NCBI RefSeq assembly: GCF_019175285.1
Contig: NC_056526.1
Location: 123,058,964-123,122,963, forward strand
Source of the DNA: Sceloporus undulatus
Lineage: Eukaryota > Chordata > Lepidosauria > Squamata > Phrynosomatidae
Direction: 5' to 3'
DNA length: 64,000 bases
Shown: in pieces, positions 54,101 through 64,000 of the stretch
How the letters are laid out: the number at the start of each line of letters is the position of its first letter
How positions within the stretch are numbered: the first letter of the stretch is position 1
Notes under the pieces: generated by a model
Database searches by the model: none
Seen by the model: only the letters and a program-made list of their open reading frames with translations
What the model was told of the DNA's origin: nothing
Position numbers and translations under genes: made by a program

Positions 54101-57100
54101 GTAGTGCAGGGCAGGTGATTTCACTGTGTTCCTTCTCAAAATTATTTCCTCAAGTAGTTCTTTATGGCTTATTTCTATACTTTTTGACCCTTTCCAGATG
54201 CTTTTTACCTTTCTATGCTTTTGCAAGTGATTATTGTGTTATTGTGCAAGTTGCTGTGGCTAACTAATTTTGCACATAAATATTTTGTACATGATGGCAA
54301 TATACAGATTATATGTTTTATTCTCAACCCTTTAATTTTATAAACACATTTAATTTATGGTTTCATTTATTTATTCCTCCAGGAATCAAAACAGCTTTTG
54401 TGAGAAAGCATAGTGAAACAGCATTTATATCTGGTCATTGTGAAATGATTCCAATTGAATGGGTTTGTAGGAGAATTGCTACAGGTTCGTTCCTGAAAAG
54501 AAACCCTGGTGTCAAGGAAGGCTACAGATTTTACCCACCTAAAATTGAGATGTTTTATAAGGTGGGTTACACAGATGTACCTTGGATGTAATACTGGTAA
54601 TAAAATACCACTTTGCAAAAATCATCAGCTAATATTAATATTGTTTTTGGAATTCTTATTCTTTGAAAAAACTAAGCTTTCTAATACAAAAGGTTTTCTT
54701 CTGAAACACTGTATTTGAGTTGGAGTTTTAATTTAATTTTTTTTTAAATAAAATAATTGTTTTTTAAGCCCACCGGTGGCACCACATTAACTAAGAAATG
54801 GTACATTTATATAATAAATGTTTTAAAGTGCATGTGAGACTTTCCAGTTCATTTCCACTCAGTGGATGTTATGAAAATCTAAATGATTTTTGCTGTTTAT
54901 TTTCCAGGATGATGCAGCAAACGATCCACAGTGGTCTGAAGAGCAACTTATTGAAAGTAAATTCCGGTTTGCTGGCCTTGAAATTGGACAAACTGAAGTT
55001 GATATTATGGCCCAGTCTACCCAAGCAATTTTTGAAATACTTGAGAAAGCATGGCAGCCTCAGAACTGTACTTTAGTAGACATGAAGGTATGAAAAATGT
55101 TGTTCTGAATCAAAATCTGTTTCCAAAGGAGCGGTATAATGCCTGGCTTCAGGTAACTTTTCTGTTTGATGTTTTTAGGTTGAGTTTGGTGTTAATGTAG
55201 TGACTAAAGAGATTGTTCTTGCTGATGTCATTGATAATGATTCTTGGAGGTTGTGGCCATCTGGAGACAGAAGACAGCAGAAAGACAAACAGGTAATTTT
55301 ATGCTGCGTTTTTGGGAACTTAACCAGTGTTAAACCACAATTAGGATTTTTTTTCAGAGGGGTAGTTGAGCCAGTTTGAGCATTGGACTACTCTGGAGTT
55401 CAGGGGCCAGTTCCCTGCTTGGAAAACCCACAGGGTGACTTTGGGCAAGTCACTCTCAGCCCCAGAAAATCTCATGATAGGTTTACCTTAGTCACCATAA
55501 ATCGGAAATGACTTGAAGGCACACAGAAACAAAAAGGGGTAATTACCCTAACCCAGATCTGTTGTCCTGGAAATTCTGTATGCAATTCTGGTGGTGAATT
55601 CTTATTGAAGTTTCACAGTTGGCTATGAGAGGAGAGAAATCTGTTTTATAGAGCTGTGGTTGTCAATCTTTACATCCAGGTGATTCAAACCTCAGCTCCC
55701 ATAAATCCCACCCTGTATGGTCAGTGGTCAGGAACAATTATCAATATTCACTTGATGGAAAGTTGGGACTACTTTCTGAATGCTCCTTAGATATTTTCCC
55801 CCCAAAGTCTTTCCCTATTTTCTACTTTACAAACACTTTATTGATACTTTGGCACCAATAAAAGAAATTTATTTTAGCAGAATTGGTCTACTGTGGACAA
55901 AATTATTATTCTAACGATTTAAAACTTAGATTGTAGAGATATTTGAAAATAGCAATATCATAGCTAAACAATATAAGAAACCTGCACTGAAAGTATTTTA
56001 TTTGTTAGGTGTTTTCACCATTTTAACATTGTTTCATGATGCCTTTGGTGACTTTGGTCATTGTGACTTTTAATCCAAATGTTGTGACTAAAAATGGCAC
56101 AGCTATTGGAGTGTACATATATTTAAGCTAGCTTCTCAACCTATACCAATAACTTTATATATTTCATGCAAATATATCATAATATGATGGAATGGTCTTA
56201 ACAAATGGTAGGAAATTAATTTTTGAGCACATTGGCTTTGTGCTGTTTTTTAGTCTTTTATGTGTCTGCTCCATTTTTCTTGATGCTATAGATCACTTTG
56301 CAGAGATAATAGTGGAGCTGGGTGAGCAACAGTGCCACATTTCCACTAACTCTTATGTTTATCTGCGTTGCTGTCACGGGGTTCTACATGGTTTTGGACC
56401 TAGTTTCCAAGTGATGTTAGTAGGTCCAGGAACATAGGATTAGAGTTGAAGGGGCCATGTGGGCCATTAAACCCAGTTCCCTGCTCAGTGCAGAATTTCT
56501 AGTTAGAGCAACTGCAACAGGCTTACCGATAAGCCCCAACAAGTCACTACTCTAATGTGCAGTGGAACTGTGATCTTTCCAGACTCTTTTTGAAGATGTC
56601 CAAAGGAGATCTGTATACTAGCTATACAGATCAGTTAAACAGTTCTGTAGTATTTTGATGAAAGTGCATACACATGCTGCCTCAGTAGCTATGAAACAAG
56701 CACATCTTCTGAATTATACAATATTTTGTTGTTTTTCTCGTGTCTTTTAGTCATACCGTGATCTCAAAGAAGTAACTCCTGAAGCATTGCAAATGGTGAA
56801 AAGAAACTTTGAATGGGTGGCTGAAAGAGTGGAGGTATTCACAACAACTTTCATAAAACAGCTAATTAACTTTTGTCTGTCTTCTCCAGTATTTTTTTAA
56901 TTTGCCCTTTGACTTTCCTTTCTGCTAGCTGTTGCTGAAACCGCAGAGCCAAGGCAGAGTGGTTGTGCTTATGGGCTCAACTTCAGATCTTGCTCACTGT
57001 GAGAAGATTAAAAAGGCATGTGGAAACTTTGGTATTCCTTGTGAGTTACGGGTGACTTCTGCTCATAAAGGACCAGATGAGACACTAAGAATCAAAGCTG

Positions 57101-58731
57101 AATATGAAGGTAAACTGAATTTGTATTCATAAACCTAATCCTATTTCAGCAAAATAGTAATTTTGCTATGTGCCACCCACCCACTTTCATGTATCCAATA
57201 AAGAATACAGAACTGGGTTTTCTTTGGGAGGTGTGGTATTAATACTGTACATTTTACATGTTACCAGGTGATGGCATTCCTACAGTGTTCATAGCAGTGG
57301 CTGGGAGAAGCAATGGATTGGGACCTGTGATGTCTGGAAACACTGCATATCCTGTTATCAACTGTCCCCCACTGTCAGGAGATTGGGGTGCTCAGGATAT
57401 ATGGTCATCACTGAGGCTGCCCAGTGGTAAGTTGTCATCCTTGAATGCTTCACAACAAACAAGTTATTTTCAAAGACGCATGGCATGCTTTAAGCCCAAA
57501 CAGGTCACTAGCCTAATGGCAGTAGAACTGTGATCTTAATTTTGCACTTTCAGTGGAGATCACCTCAAAGGAAACATGCACAGGACCACATCCTTGGAGA
57601 ACCAAATCTGCTATACTTACCTGATACTCTACTTTTGGGCATGCATATTGTATCCTACCTATTGATCAACTTTTCCCTTCTTGCACGTGTGGTTTTAATC
57701 AACATACGTTTTATTCTTCTTATGGTTCATGGCTTGAGCAAAAGCTTTAAAAAATAGAGATCAGGGCAACAAGAAATATGAGTTGTGATGAACAGTGTCA
57801 GGGAAACCTCAAATCGGTTTTCTGCATTTAGCAGATATTACCAATAAAACCTAATTTTTTCTGAAGCTGTCAGGGTAAACTGGCATTTTCACATCTCAAA
57901 ATGTGATTAAAATATAGATATAGAACAGATAATCAGTATTGAGTCAAAGCAAGTTTGAGCTATCTTCTACTAGTCTCTTGTTGTTAAACCTCTCATATTT
58001 GTGTAACTACATTAAACTCCTTAAAAACCTTGCCCAGTATTCTATCAGCAACTTCAGTAACTTCTCCTGGCCCCAACTCAACATCATTCCCCCATGCTCT
58101 GATTGCTGGCAGATTGACCTCCTTCTTTCTATGCAGCTGATGTCTGGTTTCATAAGTAGCAATTGTGAAACCAGTGTTATGGATGGTAACTGCTCAATAT
58201 TCATGATCACTTAAGTCATGATTGCGACATTGCCATGATCATAACTCCCTGCCCCAGCCTATTTTATCAGGCATCAGCTGCATTGGGGAGAAGCAGGTCC
58301 ATTCTGTGTGGTTTCCATCAAGGCTTGAGGGGAGGAGAGAGTAGTTGATGTAGAATACCAACCCTTGTCTGTAATTGCAAACTAGTATGTAACTAGGTTA
58401 GTTACAATGCTCATCTTGCCCATTTCATCTCATGTTATCTGTAAGCTCTTTCAGATGAAATGCTTATCTGAATTTTTACCCATGGAATTAAGGTGATATG
58501 CACACTGGACATATTCTATAAATATCTCATTGACAGCTATACTATCTTTTCTCTTCTTAAACAGGTCTTGGTTGTTCCACTGTTCTTTCACCTGAAGGTG
58601 CTGCACAGTTTGCTGCTCAGGTTTTTGGGCTGAATAATCACTTAGTTTGGGCCAAGCTGCGATCAAGTATGTTGAATACATGGATCTCCTTGAAGCAGGC
58701 TGACAAAAAGATGAGAGAAGACACTGCATAG
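48172..58731 (+). CDS. PAICS: PAICS, bifunctional SAICAR synthetase / AIR carboxylase, nine exons, 427 aa
   Basis: Coding exons: 48172-48193, 49701-49898, 54383-54561, 54908-55087, 55179-55292, 56751-56834, 56929-57109, 57268-57426, 58565-58731 (1284 nt, no internal stop; the human protein has 425 aa). It carries out two steps of purine synthesis: carboxylation of AIR to CAIR and ATP-dependent addition of aspartate to give SAICAR. The N-terminal SAICAR synthetase domain (to about residue 260) has EGKTKEVYE (17-25), [30 protein letters not shown] and [14 protein letters not shown]. The C-terminal PurE-type domain has MGSTSD (274-279), [11 protein letters not shown] and [19 protein letters not shown]. 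All known motifs appear intact and the gene looks functional. The enzyme forms an octamer in the cytosol. Intron 2 (4.5 kb) holds a Penelope-like fragment and an antisense L2 LINE. Confidence 0.95.
48430..48690 (+). repeat. Two copies of an ~88-bp repeat in PAICS intron 1
   Basis: ATGGAGGACGTTTTTGGCAT ... GGAAAAGGAGGATGTCTGGT (48433-48512) recurs as ATGGAGGATGTTTTGGCATT ... GAAAAGGAGGACGTCTGGTC (48593-48674). Inverted related words occur near 47225 (GTCCTCCTTTTCTAGGAC). Possibly a transposon end. Confidence 0.6.
48690..48860. repeat. Dispersed repeat fragment (hAT-MITE-like)
   Basis: GATAAACTGTAGTTTATTGT ... AACAGTTCCCAGGATTCCCT ... TAAAGCGGTCTCAAAGTGGA. It looks like a common squamate interspersed repeat; a related stretch (ACCAAACCGGGTTATTTCTC) lies near 47652. 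Confidence 0.4.
49701..49898 (+). CDS. PAICS: PAICS exon 2
   Basis: A 198-nt exon (residues 8-73) between acceptor CTTTCTGCAG and donor GCTG|GTAAGA. It carries the nucleotide-binding start of the SAICAR synthetase fold, EGKTKEVYE and [13 protein letters not shown]. Confidence 0.95.
50355..50560. mobile_element. Penelope-like element fragment with hammerhead-like fold
   Basis: Inverted arms GTGGGTTTTTAGGGCTATGT (from 50380) and ACATAGCCCGAAAAACCCAC (to 50492) enclose GAAGATGCCAGC ... GCTGGCGAAACGTCAG. The GCCAGC/GCTGGC stem followed by GAAAC recalls hammerhead ribozymes carried by Penelope-like elements. The expected CUGA before the stem is altered here, so activity is unlikely. Confidence 0.5.
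50565..51579. other. PAICS intron 2, unique part
   Basis: AT-rich and without recognisable exon or repeat. Confidence 0.5.
51580..53500 (-). mobile_element. L2-clade LINE, 5'- and 3'-truncated, in PAICS intron 2
   Basis: Reading leftward: an [10 protein letters not shown] / [13 protein letters not shown] region (52869-53183); RT motifs [36 protein letters not shown] and [11 protein letters not shown] (52482-52760); then [18 protein letters not shown] and [16 protein letters not shown] (51506-51829). Several stops and frameshifts separate the blocks, so it is dead. Antisense to PAICS. Outer limits are approximate. Confidence 0.85.
53640..53830 (+). mobile_element. LINE tail fragment (L2/CR1 type)
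   Basis: GCTGTTGCCACCTTGAGTCC ... GAGAAAGCTGGGATACAAGT, then AATAAAAC: a typical LINE 3' tail. Confidence 0.45.
54383..54561 (+). CDS. PAICS: PAICS exon 3
   Basis: A 179-nt exon (residues 74-133) with acceptor TTCCTCCAG and donor ATAAG|GTGGGT. It holds [20 protein letters not shown], the most conserved SAICAR synthetase block. Confidence 0.95.
54908..55087 (+). CDS. PAICS: PAICS exon 4
   Basis: A 180-nt phase 0 exon (residues 134-193) between acceptor TTATTTTCCAG and donor GAAG|GTATGA. It encodes [15 protein letters not shown] and GQTEVDIM through to LVDMK, colinear with human PAICS. Confidence 0.95.
55179..55292 (+). CDS. PAICS: PAICS exon 5
   Basis: A 114-nt exon (residues 194-231) with acceptor GTTTTTAG and donor ACAG|GTAATT. 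It carries [18 protein letters not shown], which includes SAICAR synthetase active-site residues. Confidence 0.95.
55358..55536 (+). mobile_element. tRNA-derived SINE in PAICS intron 5
   Basis: GTTGAGCCAGTTTGAGCATT ... GGGTGACTTTGGGCAAGTCA ... GAAATGACTTGAAGGCACAC. Confidence 0.75.
55537..56750. other. PAICS intron 5, after the SINE
   Basis: No exon. A palindromic-repeat remnant lies near 55690-55740; the rest is unique. Confidence 0.5.
56751..56834 (+). CDS. PAICS: PAICS exon 6
   Basis: An 84-nt exon (residues 232-259) with acceptor GTGTCTTTTAG and donor GGAG|GTATTC. It encodes [16 protein letters not shown] to WVAERVE, the end of the synthetase domain and the linker. Confidence 0.94.
56929..57109 (+). 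CDS. PAICS: PAICS exon 7
   Basis: A 181-nt exon (residues 260-319) with acceptor TTTCTGCTAG and donor GAAG|GTAAAC. It opens the AIR carboxylase domain with [10 protein letters not shown] and then [20 protein letters not shown]. Confidence 0.95.
57268..57426 (+). CDS. PAICS: PAICS exon 8
   Basis: A 159-nt phase 1-1 exon (residues 320-372) after acceptor ATGTTACCAG with donor AGTG|GTAAGT. It carries [19 protein letters not shown], the conserved PurE-type active-site stretch. Confidence 0.95.
57427..58564. other. PAICS intron 8
   Basis: Unique AT-rich sequence with no repeat or exon recognised. Confidence 0.5.
58565..58731 (+). CDS. PAICS: PAICS exon 9 (terminal)
   Basis: A 167-nt exon ending in TAG at 58729-58731. 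It encodes [17 protein letters not shown] and ends [14 protein letters not shown], three or four residues different from mammals at the extreme C-terminus. Acceptor TCTTAAACAG. Confidence 0.95.
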
Positions 58732-59136
58732 ATGGCTTCTGTTGGTGTATCATTCCTAATACAAGAACGCTTGTCATAACAAGAAATTACTTTTCTCAGA
58801 TGCTAACAATGACTCTACAGGTGAGATCTTTCTTCCAAACAACTGAAGAATAATCTCTGGAAGCAGCATCATATAAATATTACTATAGAATAGTTCTTAC
58901 TGATCTATTTTGATGGCTTATTAAGTAAAACTGGTTATGTGTATTGATGTGTAATCCTGTAGAGAATATGTCCACTAGGGATTTACCAAAAGTTTATATT
59001 AAAAAACTAGCAATAACAAATAGATTTAACTCTAGTTTCTAAAGATGACCTTATTCTGGAATGTAATTTGGCATGGTACTTGTGGACCTATCTGTGCTGA
59101 GGAGAAAGATGCAGAAAATAAGTCACTACAGCTGGG

Positions 59137-59142
59137 AATAAA
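59137..59142 (+). terminator. PAICS: Candidate PAICS polyadenylation signal
   Basis: AATAAA about 406 nt after the PAICS stop and before the Tigger-like MITE at 59439. No transcript end is known. Confidence 0.4.
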
Positions 59143-59438
59143 AATAGCTTTCTCTAATGATGCTTCTTTGTCTTCTTTAAAAATCTATAAACCAAACATG
59201 GAAAGATTTACCTGAATGGCACTATCTATAGCTTCACTATGTCCTAGTAGTTTTAAACATACTCGTAATGGATATCCTGGTTTAAAACAGCAATGTATAA
59301 CTGCTTGATAACCTACCCACCCTACACTTTATACCTATATGTACACCTTTTTTGAGTCTTCCCCCCTCACATTTATATTCCGCTTTTCTAAGACTGTTTC
59401 AAAGCCCCCCCCCCCCGCCGCCTTTCAGTAACAAGATA

Positions 59439-59692
59439 CAGTGGTACCTCGGGATACGAAATACCCAGGTTACGAAATTTCCGGGATACGAAAAAATCCC
59501 ATAGGAAATAATTGTTCCGGGTTACGAAGGTTTTTTCGGGTTATGAAAATTTTTTTGGTGCTTTTCGGCGCTATTTCACACGGAATCGCGGCTTTTCCCC
59601 ATTAGCGCCTATGGCATTTCGGCTTACGAAGGCTTTTCGGGTTACGAAAGCGGCCGCGGAACGAATTAATTTCGTAACCCGAGGAAGCACTG
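59439..59692. mobile_element. Tigger-like MITE, copy 2, 254 bp
   Basis: Starts CAGTGGTACCTCGGGATACG, ends AACCCGAGGAAGCACTG, with TA on both sides. Same family as the copy at 15958, with the same TACGAAA repeats but a more GC-rich centre. Lies between PAICS and LONRF1. Confidence 0.85.
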
Positions 59693-59699
59693 TAATGGG

Positions 59700-60806
59700 A
59701 TTCATGTAATCATCCTATTAGAGCCATGAGGGGAAAAGGGAAGAGGCAGTTACTAAAATTGGGGTGGTTAGGAATGGCTGGCTGCATAAAGTAAACACAA
59801 AAACATATTTCACTTGCAAAAAGATCCTTTGGAGCTATTTCGCCAAGTTTGGTACAACATGCTCGTTTTAACTCTGCCTAAGAGGACTTTGCATCAGTTT
59901 TAATATCAAAGTCGTGAAGATGTCCCTGCTGAACTTTGCTGCTATTTTCAATGGATGCAGCTGACATTTCACCTGGAAGTCATTAAATACTAGACATCTG
60001 ATCCATTTGGTTGGTTTGGGGAGTCATCTGACGCATCATATGCCTGGAAATTCATAATGACTGCATTACTTTCATCCTTCTGATGACTATGAAGAGAATA
60101 GCATACAAAACATCTGGACTAAATACATGATTCAAAGTACATGCAACTGGAAATAAAATATGACAAACCCAACAGTTTAATAAAAGGCTTTCAACTGAAG
60201 CTTATGTTTGAAGCTTCTTCTTCTTCTTCTTTTTTTTTTTTTAAAGGTGATCCTTGGTCCCACCTATCAGTTACTCAAATTTTTAACTGAAGCATTCTTG
60301 GTACCTATTCATATCAGGAACATTCTTCAGAGGAGTGTAACTTGTCATAGCATGCATTTCATAAAACAATCCTGCCAAAATATACGACTAGCACTGAAGT
60401 AGTTCTTAACTCCAGTTTTGAAAGATCTATATGGATATGGCTGGAAAGTTTGTAGTCTACATATTCAGTTCTGTGGTGACTTAAAACATTTCACAACTCT
60501 CTACCAATCAAGTCTACTCCTCAAAACAATTCTAGTTCCTCACAGAAAGGTATTTCTATAAAATGCTAATGGCTCCTGCACCAAATTTGTTTTAATCCCC
60601 ACCCCCGGGATTATTCTAATGAATAAGTTACCAGCTGTTCCATGCCCACTTCATACATTTTTGAATGCAGTCAGTGACCTGGTATAGCCTGCTACTACCA
60701 TCTAAGTCCCATTATGGCAGTTCATAATGCTTGCAACTAAGGCGCTGTAGGAACAGGCAACAGTAAGAAAAAGTGGAGTTAAGTTTAAAAATATATAAGC
60801 TTTAGG
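59700..60806. other. Intergenic region between PAICS and LONRF1-like 3' ends
   Basis: Contains a (TTC)nTn tract at about 60215-60241; otherwise unique AT-rich sequence. Confidence 0.5.
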
Positions 60807-60812
60807 TTTATT
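60807..60812 (-). terminator. LONRF1: Candidate LONRF1-like polyadenylation signal
   Basis: AATAAA on the - strand about 1.1 kb beyond the stop. The stretch 60.8-61.9 kb is AT-rich and repeat-poor, as expected of a 3' untranslated region. A second AATAAA lies near 61.22 kb. Confidence 0.4.
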
Positions 60813-61908
60813 GAAAATTAAATATTAGCAAAAGCAAGATTTTTAAAGAAATATTTTACAAAATGATTCACATACAAGACGGACACAAACTGAAAACTAC
60901 AAAAGTACCTATTGGCAAGCAGAGTGCTAACCTTTGCATTGCAGTATAATATTGATATGAATAAGGCATGGAAGTCCTATTTGCACCAAATGCTTTCAGA
61001 CCTTTTCAATAACTGGTAGGACTTTTGTACTAGAGTTTCAGTAGTTCCCAAACTCTCACATTAGAGTTCTGCAAGGGTATGGTAAGCCACAGCTGATTCA
61101 TAGAGCTATGAGAAACAGTATGCAAATATATTTGCAAATTTGAGTCTAGGCAGTATGCACAAAAGTTTAGGAATCACTGGTGTATTCAACGCTTAGTACA
61201 TTATAAGCCATCTTTGTTATTTTATTGTGTACTGGAGAAATTCTTTTATGTACTCCGATCAACATGCTGTTGTCATGTGTCCAACACCAGTTTCTCAATG
61301 CACAGCTATAGGCAACATGTTCACAGTTTTAATAGCTTTTTGAATGAAAGATCTTTGTTGTTCTTTAACATGGCTCTAAATTCATACAATCATTTTTATC
61401 ATGAAGTATGCAAGAAAATATCTTGTGCCATTATTTAGAGTAAGACACTCACAAAACAGAAGTTTGCTACAGCAACATCCAATACTACATTTTAAATACT
61501 TGTGCAAATAGCAACAGGGTTGCATCTGAGGCAAGTTCTGATTAGCAAGATTTTGAATGCATCCTTAATATTGTAAACTTGGACTGAGCATTTAGATTCT
61601 ATATTTTCCACTATTTTTAAGCTGTAAAGTGGAAATACTGAAATCTTAGGATGATACATTCTCACTTGTATATAGTGCAAATAAAGTAGAAATTTCCACA
61701 TTGTTGCTGGATTGATTTTTCTGTGTGCAAATTTTAGTGGTATCCTTCACACTGAAGGTATCCATGTGATGAAGTATTCATACAGGAAAATAGGAAAAGC
61801 AGTTTTGATAAGTTCTCAAACCAGCGCTGAAAGTGCAAATGCTGCAAAAAACCCGACTGCAGTTACAGATAGAAAAGGGTAATGTTTCAGTAATGTCCAG
61901 GCAGTTAG

Positions 61909-62067
61909 TCATTTGGACTGATCTCTAGAGAAGTATGTCAGTATGTCTTGAATTTTTACCAGACGTTCTTTCAAAGATTTCATAGAGAGAACTGTAAGCT
62001 GATATCTAGGATCTACAGGAAGTACAGCCAGAAGCCACCAACACCAAGCAGGTCCATTAGCCATCTC
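61909..62067 (-). CDS. LONRF1: LONRF1-like terminal coding exon
   Basis: Acceptor TTTGTTTTAAG, then EMANGPAWCWWLLAVLPVD and the SLKERLVKIQ helix, ending SRDQSK and TGA (61911-61909). The intron to the previous exon is 1215 bp. Confidence 0.92.
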   Translation of the reverse strand, partial: EMANGPAWCWWLLAVLPVDPRYQLTVLSMKSLKERLVKIQDILTYFSRDQSK

Positions 62068-63435
62068 CTTAAAACAAAGAACAAGAAGTGTTATATTTAG
62101 AATCTACCATAAAGATAATTTTGACACAGGCCTTAAAATACAGGTTTTCTACATGTAATGAATGCATCAGATTGCATTAAGATTGCCTCAATCTTCAATT
62201 TTTTAAATGTTTAGATGAAAACAGAAGTTCCTTAAAAGGAATCCAAATTCTCCCTAATACCTAGCCTATTGACAGCTTTCCAGCTGTATTCTAGACTTGG
62301 AGTTTTCAATATTGCCTTGGATGGCTGTGATAAGTAGAGCTTGCTTTGTTGTAATCATGTCAATGTACAGCAAGCTTCTCCCTGCCACTAGTTCACTCCC
62401 ATTGAAAACAGAGTAAGAATAATACTATATATCAGATCTTCAAGTTGTGATGGCACAGATAAATAAAGCATAATAATAATAATAATAATAATAATCCGAA
62501 GAATCATTCAGGCAGCTCCACCCTTTTCCCACTTGTGACAATTCTATGCTGCAAAATAACCGTATTGATTGCTGCCATGCCAATAAGCACTCAAATAGCT
62601 GGGTGGAGCAGTTCCCGCAGTAGGTTATTTTCATGGTGACACCCCCCCCCCCCCCCCCCAGTTACTTGGCAGTGTGGAAAAGCCACCAGAATGACCAATT
62701 AAGGAGTTGGGCAACTGAGAGTAGCTGTTTATGCTCTGAGCCTCTGCTTCACCCACTGATGGTCACTACTCTTCCCACATGCTCAATGAGGATAAATGAC
62801 CTGCTGGAGGTGGCTGTCATCTACTCTGGATGGAAGCTTCACAGCTGCTGCCACCCAACAAAGCCAGTCTTGGAAGACAAGGAGCCAATTAGATTGCCAG
62901 GCCTTGTATGCCCATGATAAAGATTGTTGATCCTTTACCACCTGCTGCTCTCTCCACCAGTGATGGAGAGAACAAGGAACAGTTTTCCTGAGGGCAGAGC
63001 TATCAGCAGCTGAAAGAAAATGTTCAGTGCTATCTGTACAACGGAAGTTACCCACTCTTGCTCAAAAGCCCCCTTTTAAAAGCCAGGATTCAGTGACCAA
63101 GACAATTCATCTGACACTGGGCACTTTGCACTTTTTCAGAAGTAAACCTTTCTTGGCAATAATTCTTTTTATAATTTATCATTGCTATTATCAAATCAGT
63201 TCTTGTACTAGTCGCATTACTGCTCTGTCACTAGCAACCCAGATCAGGTTGACTGTAATTGTACTACACAGCCGCTAGGTACCTGGATGTTTACTTCCCT
63301 CTCAGGCATTGGACCAAAGTGCTGAAGTATTTGACTACGGAATTTGTTTCTTAAACTTTGGAACCAGCTGCAAGCCTGGTTGTATACAATATCATGAAGC
63401 TCTCCAAGTTTCTTCATCTCACCTTCATCTTCAAC
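61909..63435 (-). CDS. LONRF1: LONRF1-like gene, last two coding exons (partial)
   Basis: Two exons on the - strand: 63283-63435 (51 codons, phase 0) and 61909-62067 (52 codons plus TGA). Both belong to the Lon-type substrate-binding domain at the C-terminus of a LON/RING-finger protein, a family of predicted E3 ubiquitin ligases with TPR repeats. Diagnostic strings are LHDIVYNQACSWFQSLR, QILQHFGPMPERE, GPAWCWWLLAVLPVDPRYQL and the C-terminal YFSRDQSK. From memory the ending fits LONRF1 better than LONRF2 or LONRF3. The rest of the gene lies beyond the right edge. It converges on PAICS, with 3.2 kb between the stop codons. Confidence 0.88.
62473..62495. repeat. (AAT)n microsatellite
   Basis: Seven or more AAT units in the LONRF1-like intron. 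A 19-base poly-C tract lies at about 62641-62659. Confidence 0.9.
63283..63435 (-). CDS. LONRF1: LONRF1-like penultimate coding exon
   Basis: A 153-nt phase 0-0 exon, with acceptor CATGTATAG on the right and donor TCCAG|GTACCT on the left. It opens VEDEGEMKKLGELHDIVYN and ends PEREVNIQ. Confidence 0.9.
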
Positions 63436-64000
63436 CTATACATGGAGAAAGTGAAGAGAATTACATTACTTCATGGTATTATACACAAAGAGAGAATTCA
63501 AAAACATATTAACTTATGGTTTGTAAAATTAGGGAAAGCTGGCTGTAGCACTTACACTTCACTGTTTCCTTCACATACAGTCTTAAAAAAAAAAAGGGAA
63601 CCGTGCAATGGATAGATGTTGTGTCAAGAAATATGTGGGCACAAAAAAGTGGAAAGGTTCAAGGCCATGTTTCATTCAACATTAAAGCCACAGTGTGAAG
63701 AATTGCCCAGTTGCTCTCTCTACAATGTTTCTTTCAATAAAAGTCTCCCTTCATTTAGAATTGTTCTCTTTTTCTGTCAATGGTAAGTAGCATGTTTTCT
63801 GTTTGTTGTTGTTGTTTGTTTGTTTTATTTATATACCGCTATTCCAAAGATCATAGCAGCGACTAGCAAATAAGCTAATTAGCAAGTAAGTTTCCTCCTG
63901 CTACTCACTTGGAAACAAAATGGCAAAACTAAAAACATGTACAGTATTATGCAGATTTGCAACTGAAATAAGTCACTTTTTTAGATTACACCCCCAGAAT
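63436..64000. other. LONRF1-like intron, right edge
   Basis: No further LONRF exon is visible. A fragment near 63810-63870 (TTTATATACCGCTATTCCAA) looks like a SINE or LINE tail. Confidence 0.4.

Noticed and set aside
1-64000. LTR retroelements, CRISPR arrays, operons or toxin genes
   Set aside because: Nothing in the window supports them; the sequence is vertebrate with non-LTR and DNA transposons only.

Overview
The window looks like genomic DNA from a squamate reptile, most likely a lizard. Genes are split by long AT-rich introns with GT-AG borders. The interspersed repeats are a squamate set: Bov-B/RTE LINE ends, a Sauria-type tRNA SINE, a 5S rRNA-derived SINE, many copies of a tRNA SINE ending in CAACAACAA, CR1 and L2 LINEs, a SPIN (hAT) element, and Tigger-like MITEs.

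Layout. From about 4.4 to 37.6 kb (+ strand) lies a ten-exon gene that I reconstructed from splice sites and reading frame. It encodes about 654 residues with three Myb/SANT-like (trihelix) DNA-binding domains joined by short acidic linkers, two of which carry SUMO-type motifs. Every internal junction is phase 1, and a 24-nt Cys-rich microexon may also belong. I do not recognise a named orthologue; this is the best candidate for something undescribed. From 38 to 46 kb the sequence is mostly repeats, with two orphan exon-like segments on the - strand. At 46.3-46.4 kb is exon 1 of PPAT (- strand), the first enzyme of purine synthesis. PAICS, which encodes two later steps, is complete on the + strand at 48.2-58.7 kb (nine exons, 427 aa). 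The two start codons are 1.74 kb apart in a head-to-head arrangement interrupted by a roughly 0.5-kb TA/CA minisatellite. At 61.9-63.4 kb (- strand, convergent with PAICS) are the last two coding exons of a LONRF gene, probably LONRF1.

How it fits together. PPAT and PAICS probably share a divergent promoter region, which would coordinate two parts of de novo purine synthesis. No further PPAT exon was found in the 46 kb downstream of exon 1. The three-SANT gene therefore probably lies nested, on the opposite strand, inside PPAT intron 1; this is inference from the absence of recognisable PPAT exons. The other content is transposon debris, simple repeats and unremarkable AT-rich sequence. I recognised no LTR retroelement, CRISPR array or prokaryotic feature.
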